A stretch of DNA of 64,000 nucleotides from Ascarosepion bandense. Its lineage: Eukaryota; Mollusca; Cephalopoda; Sepiida; Sepiidae. Below, one piece after another: positions 1 through 9,014 of this stretch; the first letter of the stretch is position 1; every line of letters begins with the position of its first letter. The stretch spans positions 82,501-146,500 of the forward strand of contig JBBBDQ010000446.1 in the NCBI GenBank assembly GCA_037127315.1. Direction: 5' to 3'. Both the position numbers and the translations under genes were made by a program. A model generated the notes under the pieces. It was not told where the DNA came from, did no database searches, and was given only the letters and a program-made list of their open reading frames with translations.

Positions 1-8
1 TGTATGTG

Positions 9-51
<43 letters not shown>

Positions 52-90
52 GTGTGTGTGTGTCTTTCTCTCTCTGTGTTGTGTGTGTGT
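1..90. repeat. (TC)n/(TG)n microsatellite
   Basis: Pure TC run followed by TG/TC-rich sequence. It leads directly into the Helitron-like 5' segment, as GT runs do at 15.38, 26.91 and 33.72 kb (the last on the minus strand), so it is probably the variable 5' part of the same element cut by the window edge. Confidence 0.9.
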
Positions 91-210
91 GTCCGTTACT
101 TATAAACTCTGAAAAGGCTGAACCAATTTTCTTGAAAATTTACGCAGTTGTGCTATAAGCGTCTGCGAGTGTTCTTAGCTAGGTTTTGTGTCGCAGTACC
201 ATTCTTATAA
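91..210 (+). mobile_element. Helitron-like 5' segment, truncated
   Basis: Matches the block that follows the GT tract in the fuller copies at 15,355, 26,877 and 41,775: it contains CCGTTAC, a GCTGAACCAATTTTCTTG stretch and GCGAGTGTTCTTAGCTAGG. After about 205 the sequence switches to a different repeat family (also at 28.5, 42.4, 43.2 and 56.2 kb), so this is a chimeric or broken copy. Confidence 0.6.
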
Positions 211-214
211 AAAA

Positions 215-400
215 CTGTCAACGGTAAAATCAGTAATTAAAATTCGCCTGAAGACACCATTCATGGTAGAAACCTAGGTCGCGTTATTACGCGTTTACAA
301 ATTGAAAATATTCAAAAGTTCTGCAATATAATTGTATTGAACACTTTAATACAAATGTGCACTGGTCTAATCTTATTATGACCAAAAACTAAGTAATCAA
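215..400 (+). repeat. Dispersed hairpin-head repeat (partial)
   Basis: Carries CGCCTGAAGACACC, AAACCTAGGTCGCG, an AAATATTCAAAAGTTCTGCA segment and TGTATTGAACACTTTAATAC. The same order recurs at 42,340-42,545, 43,180-43,300 (minus), 56,150-56,345 and partly 28,505-28,590. Nature unknown; no coding signal. Confidence 0.6.
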
Positions 401-576
401 CCAATCAATCATTCAATGTATATATATATATGATATCGAGGTAAATTAATATTTTTGGTGGGTGTACTAAAACTAACAGTGAAGATCCCAAAATCTTAAT
501 ATCCTGACATCAGTTTTAATTGACAACATCTTTTCTTTGCTCATTGTAGAAAATTTAGTTAAAAAATTTATAAGTT

Positions 577-605
577 AATCTATATATATATATATATATA
601 TATAT
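577..605. repeat. (TA)n microsatellite
   Basis: Uninterrupted TA dinucleotides. The 370-1,090 stretch around it is otherwise AT-rich sequence in which I recognise nothing. Confidence 0.95.
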
Positions 606-1101
606 CATCTATATTGTTCCATATTGTTTTGCATGGATTTTTCTTTTGACAAGTATCGATACAAAATTGTCTTAGTTTTATATTTATCTATCTCTGTATA
701 TCTCTCACGCAATCTCTCTCTCCCCTGTTCATGATTTTACAATGATTGGATATGAAATTACAATGTCCTGAACATATGTTTCAATTTACTCACTATTAAA
801 CGTCCCGATAACATTGCTGGATTCCAGTGAATGAGCACATGTTCCGATGAATACGTGCACAGTTTTTAAAATAAGGATCTTTCTTAACATTACGCTCAAC
901 CCATGATATTAAGCTGCACATCCTCTATGGGGATTAACAGAAGCCTGTAATCTCGCATGCAGATGATCATAGTGATGTTGAATATTATCATTCCACCCGT
1001 CATAACGCATGCTTTTCACTTGTGAAAAAGAAAATTCTAGAATTGAAAATTAAAACTAAAACATCCCATAGTATGAATTATTTTTGAATTCGTCAGTCTG
1101 C

Positions 1102-1588
1102 GGCTTACGGCCATATCACGTTGAATACACCGGTTCTCGCTCGATCACCGAAGTTAAGCAACGTTGAGACTGGTCAGTATTTAGATGGGTGACCTCTTGG
1201 AAATACCAGGTGCTGTAAGCGTTTAGTGACGGATGTGCGTTGTGGTGCAGTGGATATCGGCTCGGAAAGAAAAATCGGTGAGCCGAGTCCGAATTATAGT
1301 TGAATACCCTGTATTCATTTAAGCACTGGTACCCTTGCTAAAGGCATTAATCCGTCCGTTCCCTCTAGTTATGGGTTACAATAACAACGGTAAGAAATGG
1401 GGACCCTCCCCTTAAAAACAAATCCCAATGAATCTTGATACTCGAAAAGAAGAATGTATTACTACACAAAAACGTATATAAACAACAATAAATTGTTGAA
1501 AGAAAAAGGCATTACCAGCAATAAATACATAAAGTTTAGTCGGCAATAAATGACCCGCCGAGGTTGATCTGCCATATAAACAATCATT
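1102..1588 (+). mobile_element. 5S-tRNA chimeric SINE, full copy
   Basis: A 487-bp composite: a 5S rRNA-derived head (1103-1224), a tRNA-like unit with A box TGGTGCAGTGG near 1242 and a B-box-like GAGTCCGAATT near 1284, a body, and a tail reading GGCAATAAATGACCCGCCGA. It is flanked by the 7-bp direct repeat AGTCTGC at 1095-1101 and 1589-1595, consistent with target-primed insertion. A second copy on the minus strand (22,401-22,880) has the same 5S-to-tRNA junction and the same tail, so this is a family and not a chance neighbourhood. Chimeric 5S-tRNA SINEs are known in vertebrates (AmnSINE1-type); assigning this copy to any named family is not possible from here. Confidence 0.85.
1103..1224 (+). 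pseudogene. 5S rRNA-derived SINE head
   Basis: Nearly the whole 5S rRNA can be followed, including AAGTTAAGCAACG (A box of the internal Pol III promoter) and TCAGTATTTAGATGGGTGAC (C-box region). Helix I is still fully paired: GCTTAC at 1103-1108 with GTAAGC at 1215-1220. Several substitutions and the attached tRNA unit show it is a SINE head and not a working 5S gene. Confidence 0.9.
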
Positions 1589-1675
1589 AGTCTGCATTTC
1601 TCTTTCTTCGAAAGAGTATTTAGCTGAACACTATTTTGGCATTTTAATCCTCCGCTACACATTTTATCAAACATG

Positions 1676-1975
1676 AGGTGAGGTGGATATCCGCTCGGAA
1701 AGACAACTCGATGAGCCGAGTTCAAATTTCAGTTGATTTATTTGCATTCACTTACGCACAAATACCCTTTGGAAAGGTATTAATCCGTCTATTCCTTCCA
1801 GTTGTGGGTTGAAATAACAGGACAGATTTGTGTTCAATAGTCTTGGCTGGCAACCAGTTACCGCAGAAAGCAATTGCAAACTACTACGGGATAATCTTCT
1901 GCCCAGTCAGTCATGTCTCTTTTAAGACATGATCGCTCAAGCGTGTATCACGTATGGCATTTAACTGACTGACTA
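1676..1975 (+). mobile_element. tRNA-derived SINE (SINE-2 type)
   Basis: tRNA-like head GGTGAGGTGGATATC then GAGTTCAAATTTC (B-box-like), CATTCACTTACGCAC, then a core with TTGGCTGGCAACCAG and CCGCAGAAAGCAA, ending in a CATGTCTC/GAGACATG-type hairpin and TTAACTGACTGACT. The head and about 100 following bases are shared with the 5S-tRNA SINE, but the 3' half differs. Similar copies lie at 7.6, 12.4, 26.1, 28.1 and 34.2 kb. Confidence 0.8.
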
Positions 1976-2555
1976 AATATAATAGTTGGAATCATGATTA
2001 AGGCTTCTACCGATCAGAAAGTGGGGGGTCGGTTTTATATTGTAATGAAGTAATAAACTGATCCCCCACAAATTACCACTTAGTCATATAATCTATCTCT
2101 TATCACTGAGGCTATAGGTCAAGTAACAGGACAGATTGGCAGCAAGTCTACCGCAGAAAGCAATGGCAAACTACTACGGGATAATCTTCTGCCCAGTCAG
2201 TTATGTCTCTTTCAAGACATGATCGCTCAAGCGTGTATCACGTATGGCATTTAACTGACTGACTAAATATAATAGTTGGAATCATGATTAAGGCTTCTAC
2301 CGATCAGAAAGTGGGGGATCGGTTTTATATTGTAATGAAGTAATAAACTGATCCCCCACAAATTACCACTTAGTAATATAATCTATCTCTTATCACTGAG
2401 GCTATAGGTCAAGTAACAGGACAGATTGGCAGCAAGTCTACCGCAGAAAGCAATGGCAAACTACTGCGGGATAATCTTCTGCCCAGTCAGTTATGTCTCT
2501 TTCAAGACATGATCGCTCAAGCGTGTATCACGTATGGCATTTAACTGATTGACTT
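1976..2555 (+). repeat. Two 290-bp tandem units: palindromic MITE plus SINE-2 3' half
   Basis: The SINE-2 3' half is repeated twice with an exact 290-bp period (CGTATGGCAT at 2241 and 2531). Each unit opens with an insert carrying the foldback GTGGGG(G/A)TCGGTT ... AAACTGATCCCCCAC. The same composite occurs at 26.3 and 34.1 kb. Confidence 0.85.
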
Positions 2556-2649
2556 GGCAATACGTATGTTTCTGGAACATACATTTACAGAATAAGGATT
2601 TTGAGTATTGTCTTTTAAAAATAATCTAATCCCAGGCAAGCCAACAAGG

Positions 2650-2900
2650 CCACGACCACATAGGAGGTTTTTCTTTTTCTTTTAAGAGCTTTTATCAGGA
2701 TGTAGGTGATTATGGCCCTCTGCATCTTCTTGTCGCTTGTAGCTCTTTATATATTATTTCTTATTCTTCGAACTGCCATCCTTTTGCTTATGCCTAACAG
2801 GTATGTCACGCGTTGTTTTCCCCTGTCTATGTTACCCCCTCTGCTCAACCTGTGACTATCAGACTGAATGTTACAGAATATCAGATAAATAGTATGAGGG
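2650..2900 (-). mobile_element. RTE-type LINE fragment
   Basis: Read on the minus strand it encodes RGGNIDRGKQRVTYLLGIS, which resembles the Gly-Lys-Arg-Gly-Arg-Gln-Arg-x-x-Tyr motif at the C-terminus of RTE-like endonuclease/reverse transcriptases. Related fragments lie at 35.1-36.2 and 51.9-52.3 kb. Heavily decayed. Confidence 0.5.
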
Positions 2901-2939
2901 AGGTAAACCAATGAAATAAGAGAATTAAAAAATACAGAA

Positions 2940-4240
2940 GATAAAGATTGACATTGCATTGAAATTTTTAAAGAGCAATGTTGACTGGGAAGCAAGGTTC
3001 TGGAAGAAAGTTCCACAGTTGAAAGAAGAAACTGTTAGCATAGAACTTATAATAATAGAGATGAAGCAAACATAATTAAGGAGAGAGACAGAAGATCACG
3101 ATTGACATTGCATTCAAATTGTTGAAGATCAAAGTTGAGTGGAAAGCAAGATGCCGGAAGAGTGTTTCACAAGCGAGAGAAGAAACTGTTAGCATAGGAC
3201 TTATAATAATATGAGAAGAAGAAAACATAATTAAGGAGAGAGAACAATAAAAAGAACTTGAATTAAGATGACAGAAGATAGCACTTGATATTGCATTGAA
3301 ATTTTTGAAGATCAAAGTTGAGTGGAAAGCGAAAAGCCGGAAAAGAGTTCCACAAGCGAGAGAAGAAACTGTTAGCATTGGACTTATAATAATATGAGAA
3401 GAAGAAAACAAAATTAAAGAAAAAGAACAATAAAAGAACAGGAATTAAGAAGACAGAAGATAACGACTGACATTGTATTTAAAATTTCAAGGATACTATT
3501 TAATTGGAGAGCAAGAAACCGAAAGTGAGTTCCACAAGCGTGAGAAGAAACTGTTAGCATTGGACTTATAATTATATGAGAAGAAGAAAACATAATTAAA
3601 GAGAGAGAACAATAAATGAACAGGAATTAAGAAGATAGAAGATAGCAATTGACATTGCATTTAAATTTTGAAGGATCACATTTAAGTGGAAAGCAAAAGG
3701 CGGAAGAAACTTCCTCAAGCGAGAGAAGAAGCTTTTAGCATAGGACTTATAATAATATGAGAAAGAAAAAAACATAATTAAGAAGAGAGAACAATAAAAG
3801 AACAGGAATTAAGAAGACAGAAGTTAGCGATTGACATTGCATTCAAACTTTTTAAGATCAAAGTTGACTGGAAAGCAAGAAGCCAGAAGAGAGTTCCACA
3901 AGCGAGAGAAGAAACTGTTAGCATAGGACTTATAATAATATGAGAAGAAAACATAATTAAGGAGAGAGAACAATAAAAGAACAGGAATTAAGAAGACAGA
4001 AGATAACGATTGATATTGCATTCAAACTTTTGAAGATCAAAGTTGACTGGAAAGCAAGAAGCCAGAAGTGAGTTCCACAAGCGAAAGAAGAAACTGTTAG
4101 TATAGGACTTATAATAATATGAGAAGAAAACATAATTAAGGAGAGAGAACAATAAAAGAACAGAAATTAAGAAGACAGAAGATAACGATTCACATTGCAT
4201 TCAAACTTTTTAAGATCCAAGTAGGAAGCAAGAAGGAAAG
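2940..4240 (-). repeat. LINE-derived tandem array, about 179-bp units
   Basis: Eight copies of a unit starting at GATTGACATTGCATT (2948, 3098, 3284, 3465, 3648, 3829, 4008, 4187); the last intervals are 179-183 bp. On the minus strand each unit encodes RLWNSLLASCFPVNFDLKKF followed by ECNVNR. This is the extreme C-terminus of the Jockey/CR1-type ORF2 seen at 13.5 and 30.6 kb (RLWNSLPYSCFPDGYNLQKF). Part of a LINE has therefore become a short satellite. The small open frames inside are by-products of this. Confidence 0.85.
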
Positions 4241-4595
4241 TAAAGAAGGAAACATTGACTTTCACAACCGAGAAGTGTAAGAAACGTAAATGATGAGCAT
4301 ATATTTTAAGGTTACATCTAGCTGTTGCCCCTGCAAAATGATAAAATTTACTACCCAGTTTATTACTACGTTTAAATTTATAAAATCTACGTACCATAGC
4401 GGAAAGTCAATCAGAACAACTACCGTCAACGTTTCTTTTTGACATTTCCTTCTAAGCAAGACAATAAATCCACAAAGACGAGCAGGATTACTGAGTAAAA
4501 GAAATGAAAATCACTAATAAGGAGACAGGAGACTACAATGATTGACATTGAATTAATTTTTTTGAAAATCAAAATTGACTTGGAAGCAATGATCT
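4241..4595. other. Unassigned sequence with a stray LINE unit
   Basis: Mostly unrecognised. At 4540-4590 GATTGACATTGAATT and ATTGACTTGGAAGCAAT look like another decayed copy of the 179-bp unit. Confidence 0.4.
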
Positions 4596-4792
4596 TGTTA
4601 TGTCGTGAGTAAGAATAAATAACTCAACAACAGGAATAGGTTAATTGTTGTATTCCGTGAAAAATAATATTTACAAAGGTTATTAGTATCCAATACAAGA
4701 ATAAGGGTTAAATCGTCTCAACCGACGTAATGGGTACATCCGGGTCGACACCGGAAGTCTACGACTGACTTGTCGATCGGCTGCTCGGCACA
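4596..4792 (-). mobile_element. Possible solo LTR fragment
   Basis: On the minus strand it begins TGTGCCGAGC and ends CACGACATAACA, close to the ends of the well-supported solo LTR at 36,893-37,112 (CACGATACAACA), and both carry CCCGGATGTA. I could not find a convincing target duplication, so boundaries and identity are tentative. Confidence 0.35.
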
Positions 4793-4794
4793 TT

Positions 4795-5504
4795 GTATTT
4801 ATTTTCTGTATAAATACAAAAAATTATGGCACAAGGCCTAAAAGGGGAGGGGGAGAGGTTGGTTCTCGCTTAACTATCCTATACCTAGCTAAACACTATC
4901 ACTCGTTACAATTTGCACAATCACCACAAAAACCCATCCATCTACTCCCAATCCTTCGTACACCACAATGTCAGAAACTTACAAGGGGCACCTAAAGAAG
5001 GGGGGAAATTAACCCATGACAATAAAAATGTATTTATATACAATAAAAAAATAAATGTACAAGATATTCCATGTACAATATTATAAAATATTTAATGAAA
5101 AATGAAATGATGGGAGGGGAATGAACCCAAAAATCAACTGAAAATACAACAAATTTTTTAAACTAAAATAATAATCAATGTTAGTAAGAACCGTCCATCC
5201 CAGAAAAAACAGAGTGGCCGCTGTATTCTGCCAAAAAGGCGAAATCAAGAAGCACACTCGCTAAGGGAGTGGGGAGGGGGGTAAAAAGTTAGCGGAATGG
5301 GACAATAAAAGGCTGAACCAGCCGAGATAAAAGGAGAACAAAACAAACTGGGGAGGTTGGGAATCTCGACATGGATCATAACAAAAGAGAAAGCCGGGTA
5401 CAGGCTAGGAACACATTCATTCACTTTAACTAGGTACACAAAAAGAGAACTACCTTAACCAGGGGAGGGTTCCAGAGGAATCCACCCCGATGCAACCAGC
5501 AGAT
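4795..5504 (-). mobile_element. 3' UTR of the L1/Tx1-type LINE
   Basis: Follows the reverse transcriptase stop codon on the minus strand. It ends in TATACAGAAAATAAATACAA, containing an AATAAA polyadenylation signal, near 4795. No coding signal. Confidence 0.6.
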
Positions 5505-7433
5505 CTAAAAGAGAAAATCAAGATTAGCCCCGTTCAAGCGAACCAGACTTGCTACATATACCCACCTTTTGCTGAAGTCTGTCGAGGTCAAACGTTTCCA
5601 CTCAGTTCTAATCTTTATTTTGAGATGATATTCAAAATATCGGATCAGATCCTGATGTGAAAGACACTGACCTCGCAAGACTTCCTCCATTCGCGTCGTC
5701 CAAATCACCATTCGAGCCGTGGCTAGCAGCGACAGAAACACCATACGCTTCATCCCAGAAAACGGGGGTGACACATTGTCACAGGCGAATGCGCGATCAA
5801 CGAGCACAAGCTCTCGCGGCACGATACGAGCAGTCAACTCGCCGACCCGGTCCCATAGAGGGCGAACTCGCGAACAATGGTAGAAGGCGTGCGAAGCCGT
5901 TTCTACCAAGCCAAGGTTGCAGCGTTCACAATCTGGCAAATCGGCCAGTCCCCATATGAAGACCTTGTCATTGAGAGGCAAGCGATTCCGAGCTAATCGC
6001 CAGGTGAGCGAAAACTCAGAGTTGTTGAGATAATCACTACCTGGCGCCCAAGACCAGAACGAGCGATACTCATCCTCCGACAGGCGCAGCACATCACGTA
6101 ATGAATCCTTGGCGACGCCCTCCACTAACCCACGATAGAAGCCTCTCCTAGGCCGTGAAAGGTCACTGGACCGTGGAATGACCCGCAGGGCCGCCAGACA
6201 TTCGAGGAGAAAACTCGATCGCTCTCGAGGCTTACGGCACCGCCTCGAGATGGGGGGAGTGATAGTAAGGCTAGGGAACATGTCTCTCACTATCCCCCTA
6301 AGCAATGAGTCTTCGGAAATCGCTCGCCTGAGAAAAACCAACCTTGACGCAACCTTATGGCCCATCAGGTATGGCATTCCCAGACCCCCATGACACGGAC
6401 GTTGGTAACAGACACGTTTGTCGACATAGTGTTTGCGTCCTCTCCATAGAATGGAGAATAGCAAACGCTCGATCGCCTTTCTATGTCGTTTACAAAGTGG
6501 AAGTACTGACAACTGGTAAAGGATAATGGGAAAGACGTATGTAGCACACGCCTCAGCCATACCCTTTAAGGACAAATTCCTTCGGCGCCAAGTCTTGGCC
6601 GACGCGCCTACCTTTGCCAGTACTTCAGACCAATTTTTCTCCAACGGTAGGTCGGGCCCGAACCACACTCCAAGAATGCAGACCGGGCCGTCAGTCCAGT
6701 CGAAGGGCCCCGGGAGGGTAACACCCTTCCAGGCGCCTAACCGCAACCCGGACGACTTGTTGCGGTTAATCTTGGCCCCTGTCACCTGGTCGTACCGTTC
6801 AAGCGCCTTCTGTACCACCTCGATGTCCCTGCGGGAGGACACGAAAGTAGTGATGTCATCGGCGTACGCGGAAACCCTGGCTCGAGCACCACCAGGGACA
6901 GCGATTCCACGTAGGGCCGGACTGCACGCCCTGTCCCTTAGCCGGCGAAGGAGGGGCTCCAACGCCAAAGCATAAAGTAGGGGCGACAGTGGACAACCCT
7001 GTCGGACCGACCTAGACAGCGCCAGAACGCCCGACAACTTTCTGTTCACCTGTACCACAGCCGTCGGGGATTGATACAGGAGGCTAATCCAGTGGCGGAA
7101 GTTGGTTTCGAATCCAGCTGCCTGCAGGACAGCCGCCAGGTAACGATGGTCAACCCTATCAAATGCCTTGGACTGATCTAAATGTATCAGCGCGGCTTCG
7201 TCGTCGTCTTTTATCCCCTCTATGATCGTGCGTATCAGATGCAGGTTACTCTGAATTGTTCGGCCCTTCACAGCACAAGTCTGCTCAGGTCCCAACAGAG
7301 ACTCGGCAACTAATTGCAAACGATTTTGCAAGATCTTGGACAAAATCTTTAACTCTGTGTTTAGCAGAGTTATGGGCCGGTAACCCTCTAGCTCCCTCCC
7401 CACATCCTTGCCTTTTCTCAACAGCGTGATCAC
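5505..7433 (-). CDS. L1/Tx1-type LINE reverse transcriptase (5'-truncated ORF2)
   Basis: A 642-codon frame without internal stops encoding the reverse transcriptase part of a non-LTR retrotransposon ORF2, which copies its own RNA at a nicked chromosomal target. Visible motifs: YRPITLLN (residues 18-25), HLDQSKAFDRVDH (84-96) with catalytic Asp86, SVRQGCPLSPLLYALALEP (142-160), the catalytic YADD box (190-193), GGLGMPYL (349-356), and a C-terminal zinc-binding-like C502-x2-C505 ... H515-x4-C520. These match the L1/Tx1 group. The apurinic-like endonuclease domain expected before the RT is missing: coding similarity stops at about 7441, so the copy is 5'-truncated and the Met is only the first one available. 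The region is much more GC-rich than its surroundings. All catalytic Asp residues remain, which points to a recent insertion. Confidence 0.88.
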   Translation of the reverse strand: MITLLRKGKDVGRELEGYRPITLLNTELKILSKILQNRLQLVAESLLGPEQTCAVKGRTIQSNLHLIRTIIEGIKDDDEAALIHLDQSKAFDRVDHRYLAAVLQAAGFETNFRHWISLLYQSPTAVVQVNRKLSGVLALSRSVRQGCPLSPLLYALALEPLLRRLRDRACSPALRGIAVPGGARARVSAYADDITTFVSSRRDIEVVQKALERYDQVTGAKINRNKSSGLRLGAWKGVTLPGPFDWTDGPVCILGVWFGPDLPLEKNWSEVLAKVGASAKTWRRRNLSLKGMAEACATYVFPIILYQLSVLPLCKRHRKAIERLLFSILWRGRKHYVDKRVCYQRPCHGGLGMPYLMGHKVASRLVFLRRAISEDSLLRGIVRDMFPSLTITPPISRRCRKPRERSSFLLECLAALRVIPRSSDLSRPRRGFYRGLVEGVAKDSLRDVLRLSEDEYRSFWSWAPGSDYLNNSEFSLTWRLARNRLPLNDKVFIWGLADLPDCERCNLGLVETASHAFYHCSRVRPLWDRVGELTARIVPRELVLVDRAFACDNVSPPFSGMKRMVFLSLLATARMVIWTTRMEEVLRGQCLSHQDLIRYFEYHLKIKIRTEWKRLTSTDFSKRWVYVASLVRLNGANLDFLF

Positions 7434-7440
7434 ACCCCTG

Positions 7441-7554
7441 GGTTAGGACATTGTTACAACGAGCCAGTACAACTGAAAATTGCCAATCTAGGATGGTACA
7501 TAAATTTATAAAATCAAAGAACCATAGATCATCAGAACATATAGTATGAAGTCG
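7441..7554. other. Unassigned spacer
   Basis: Short stretch between the LINE truncation point and a minus-strand SINE. It contains AAATTTATAAAATCAAAGAACC, resembling decayed sequence at 4.38 kb; nothing else is recognised. Confidence 0.3.
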
Positions 7555-7726
7555 GTCAGTTAAGTGCCATACGTGATACACGCTTGAGCGATCATGTCTC
7601 GAAAGAGGGATTAATACCTTTCCCAAGGGTATTTGCGCGTAAGTGAATGCAATGAATTCAGCTGAAATTCGAACTCGGCTCACCCGATTTCTCGTTCCGA
7701 GCCTATATCCAATGCACCACATCGCA
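7555..7726 (-). mobile_element. SINE-2 copy, internally deleted
   Basis: Minus strand: GGATGTGCGATGTGGTGC (A-box region), GAGTTCGAATTTC (B box), CATTCACTTACGCG, then directly CGAGACATGATCGC and GTGTATCACGTATGG. The middle core (GGCTGGCAACC ... GCAATGGC) is missing. Confidence 0.8.
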
Positions 7727-7880
7727 CATCCTTTAAACTATTCCTAAAAATCCACATTAAGGCGGTGGGAAGTGACTGAAGATTAGACGACAGATCAGAA
7801 TTGCGGCTTTTTTTTTTATACCAAGAACCTCTAAATATATAACAGAAACACCTAACCATAGGCGACATCAATATTCAAAG

Positions 7881-7914
7881 CAGGGACGAATAGTATTTAT
7901 ACTATTCATCCCTG
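7881..7914. repeat. 34-bp near-perfect palindrome
   Basis: Arms CAGGGACGAATAGTAT and ATACTATTCATCCCTG pair over 16 bp with one mismatch and almost no loop. It is not the GGGGGATC palindrome found elsewhere in the window. The flanks 7,727-7,880 and 7,915-8,450 show nothing I can assign. Confidence 0.8.
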
Positions 7915-8454
7915 TAAAATAATGTTCAAGTTAAAACTACTATCTGGCACGACACAGGAAAGCAACATCACTAGCAAGAGACCTAGCAATTGATTTCATT
8001 ATTTCCACTCCAGTGGTAAAACATTAGCCTGAATCACTTTTCCTGGAGGTTAGCAGCAGCCATTTTAAAAAAAATGACCCTCCTATTTACCAATTTATCT
8101 TCGTTTCATAAAAATTATGTAAAACAAGAATGAGATCAAGAAAGGAAATTAAAATGAAGATTTGAATTATTCAGTCTTTCGCATAGATAATTTTTTGTGC
8201 TTGATTTTGCATAAATTTAAAGCAAAAACTTTCCTTATATTTGTTAGTATTTCACTGATACTTACCCAATATGCCAACCAAGCGAATATGGGAAAGTATT
8301 GTCTCTGATAAGAATTATAAATCTTAATGCGATAAGATCTTTTACACGCATTTTTGTAATCGTTTTGCCCCAAGAAAGGCGACTGGTTTTATAATGGACA
8401 GGCTAACACGTGAAATGTTGTTTACACTGTAAGCATTTCATGTTCTATTCTGGT

Positions 8455-8965
8455 ACTGGGCATGACGTTAAACTGCATCTGGCAGCAAGGCCTCTGATCG
8501 AAGGGTTGTGAGGAGCATTGAACTACCTCTTAATTGTTGTTGTTCTGGAGTGGTAGCACCTGTTAGAGTCCCAGCTATGGGCAAATAGTTCACCCCCAAA
8601 TTTGAGTCAATACACTATGAAAGTATAAAAATACACTTTTATAGAAATATATACATAAAAATAAGCTTTTATAGACAAATATACATGTTTGAAGGAGAAA
8701 TATTACCAATAATACATTTTTGAAGAAAAAAATTATTGCCATAACATTTTTGAAGGAAAAATTATTCTCAGCAAAACATTTATGAATAAAAAACTGGAAG
8801 ACATTTTCAGTTTTCTAAAATAAAAAAAAACAAAAAATTTTCATTAAAATGTGACTGAGTCAACATTCCCACTAAAACCGAATATTAAAAATACCTTAAA
8901 ACCCAAGCTTTTTGGCATTAAATAACCCACAGAAGTGTTGATATGCCGTTAAACAAGCTCAAACT
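8455..8965 (+). mobile_element. SINE-3 type repeat, full-length-like
   Basis: Starts near GGGCATGACGTTAAACTGC, has GCAAGGCCTCTGATCG, GTGGTAGCACC (A-box-like) and GAGTCCCAGCTATGGG, an AT-rich body, and the tail GGCATTAAATAACCCACAGA ... GATATGCCGTTAAAC. The tail is homologous to that of the 5S-tRNA SINE. Other copies: 25.25-25.74, 36.86-37.42 and 63.4-63.7 kb, all minus. Confidence 0.75.
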
Positions 8966-9014
8966 CAAACTACATTTTGTATTCTTTTTCTGACTGGATT
9001 TTGAATTTTTTTCA

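Noticed and set aside
1103..1224. Functional 5S rRNA gene
   Set aside because: Several substitutions from the usual 5S, no terminator T run, and a tRNA-like unit joined by the same linker in two copies.
4596..4792. Firm call of a second solo LTR
   Set aside because: Ends and one motif resemble the LTR at 36.9 kb, but I found no target duplication or clear TATA box; kept only as a low-confidence feature.
5657..6975. Plus-strand open frames of 60-149 codons
   Set aside because: They are the complement of the L1/Tx1-type reverse transcriptase frame; GC-rich coding DNA gives long antisense frames.
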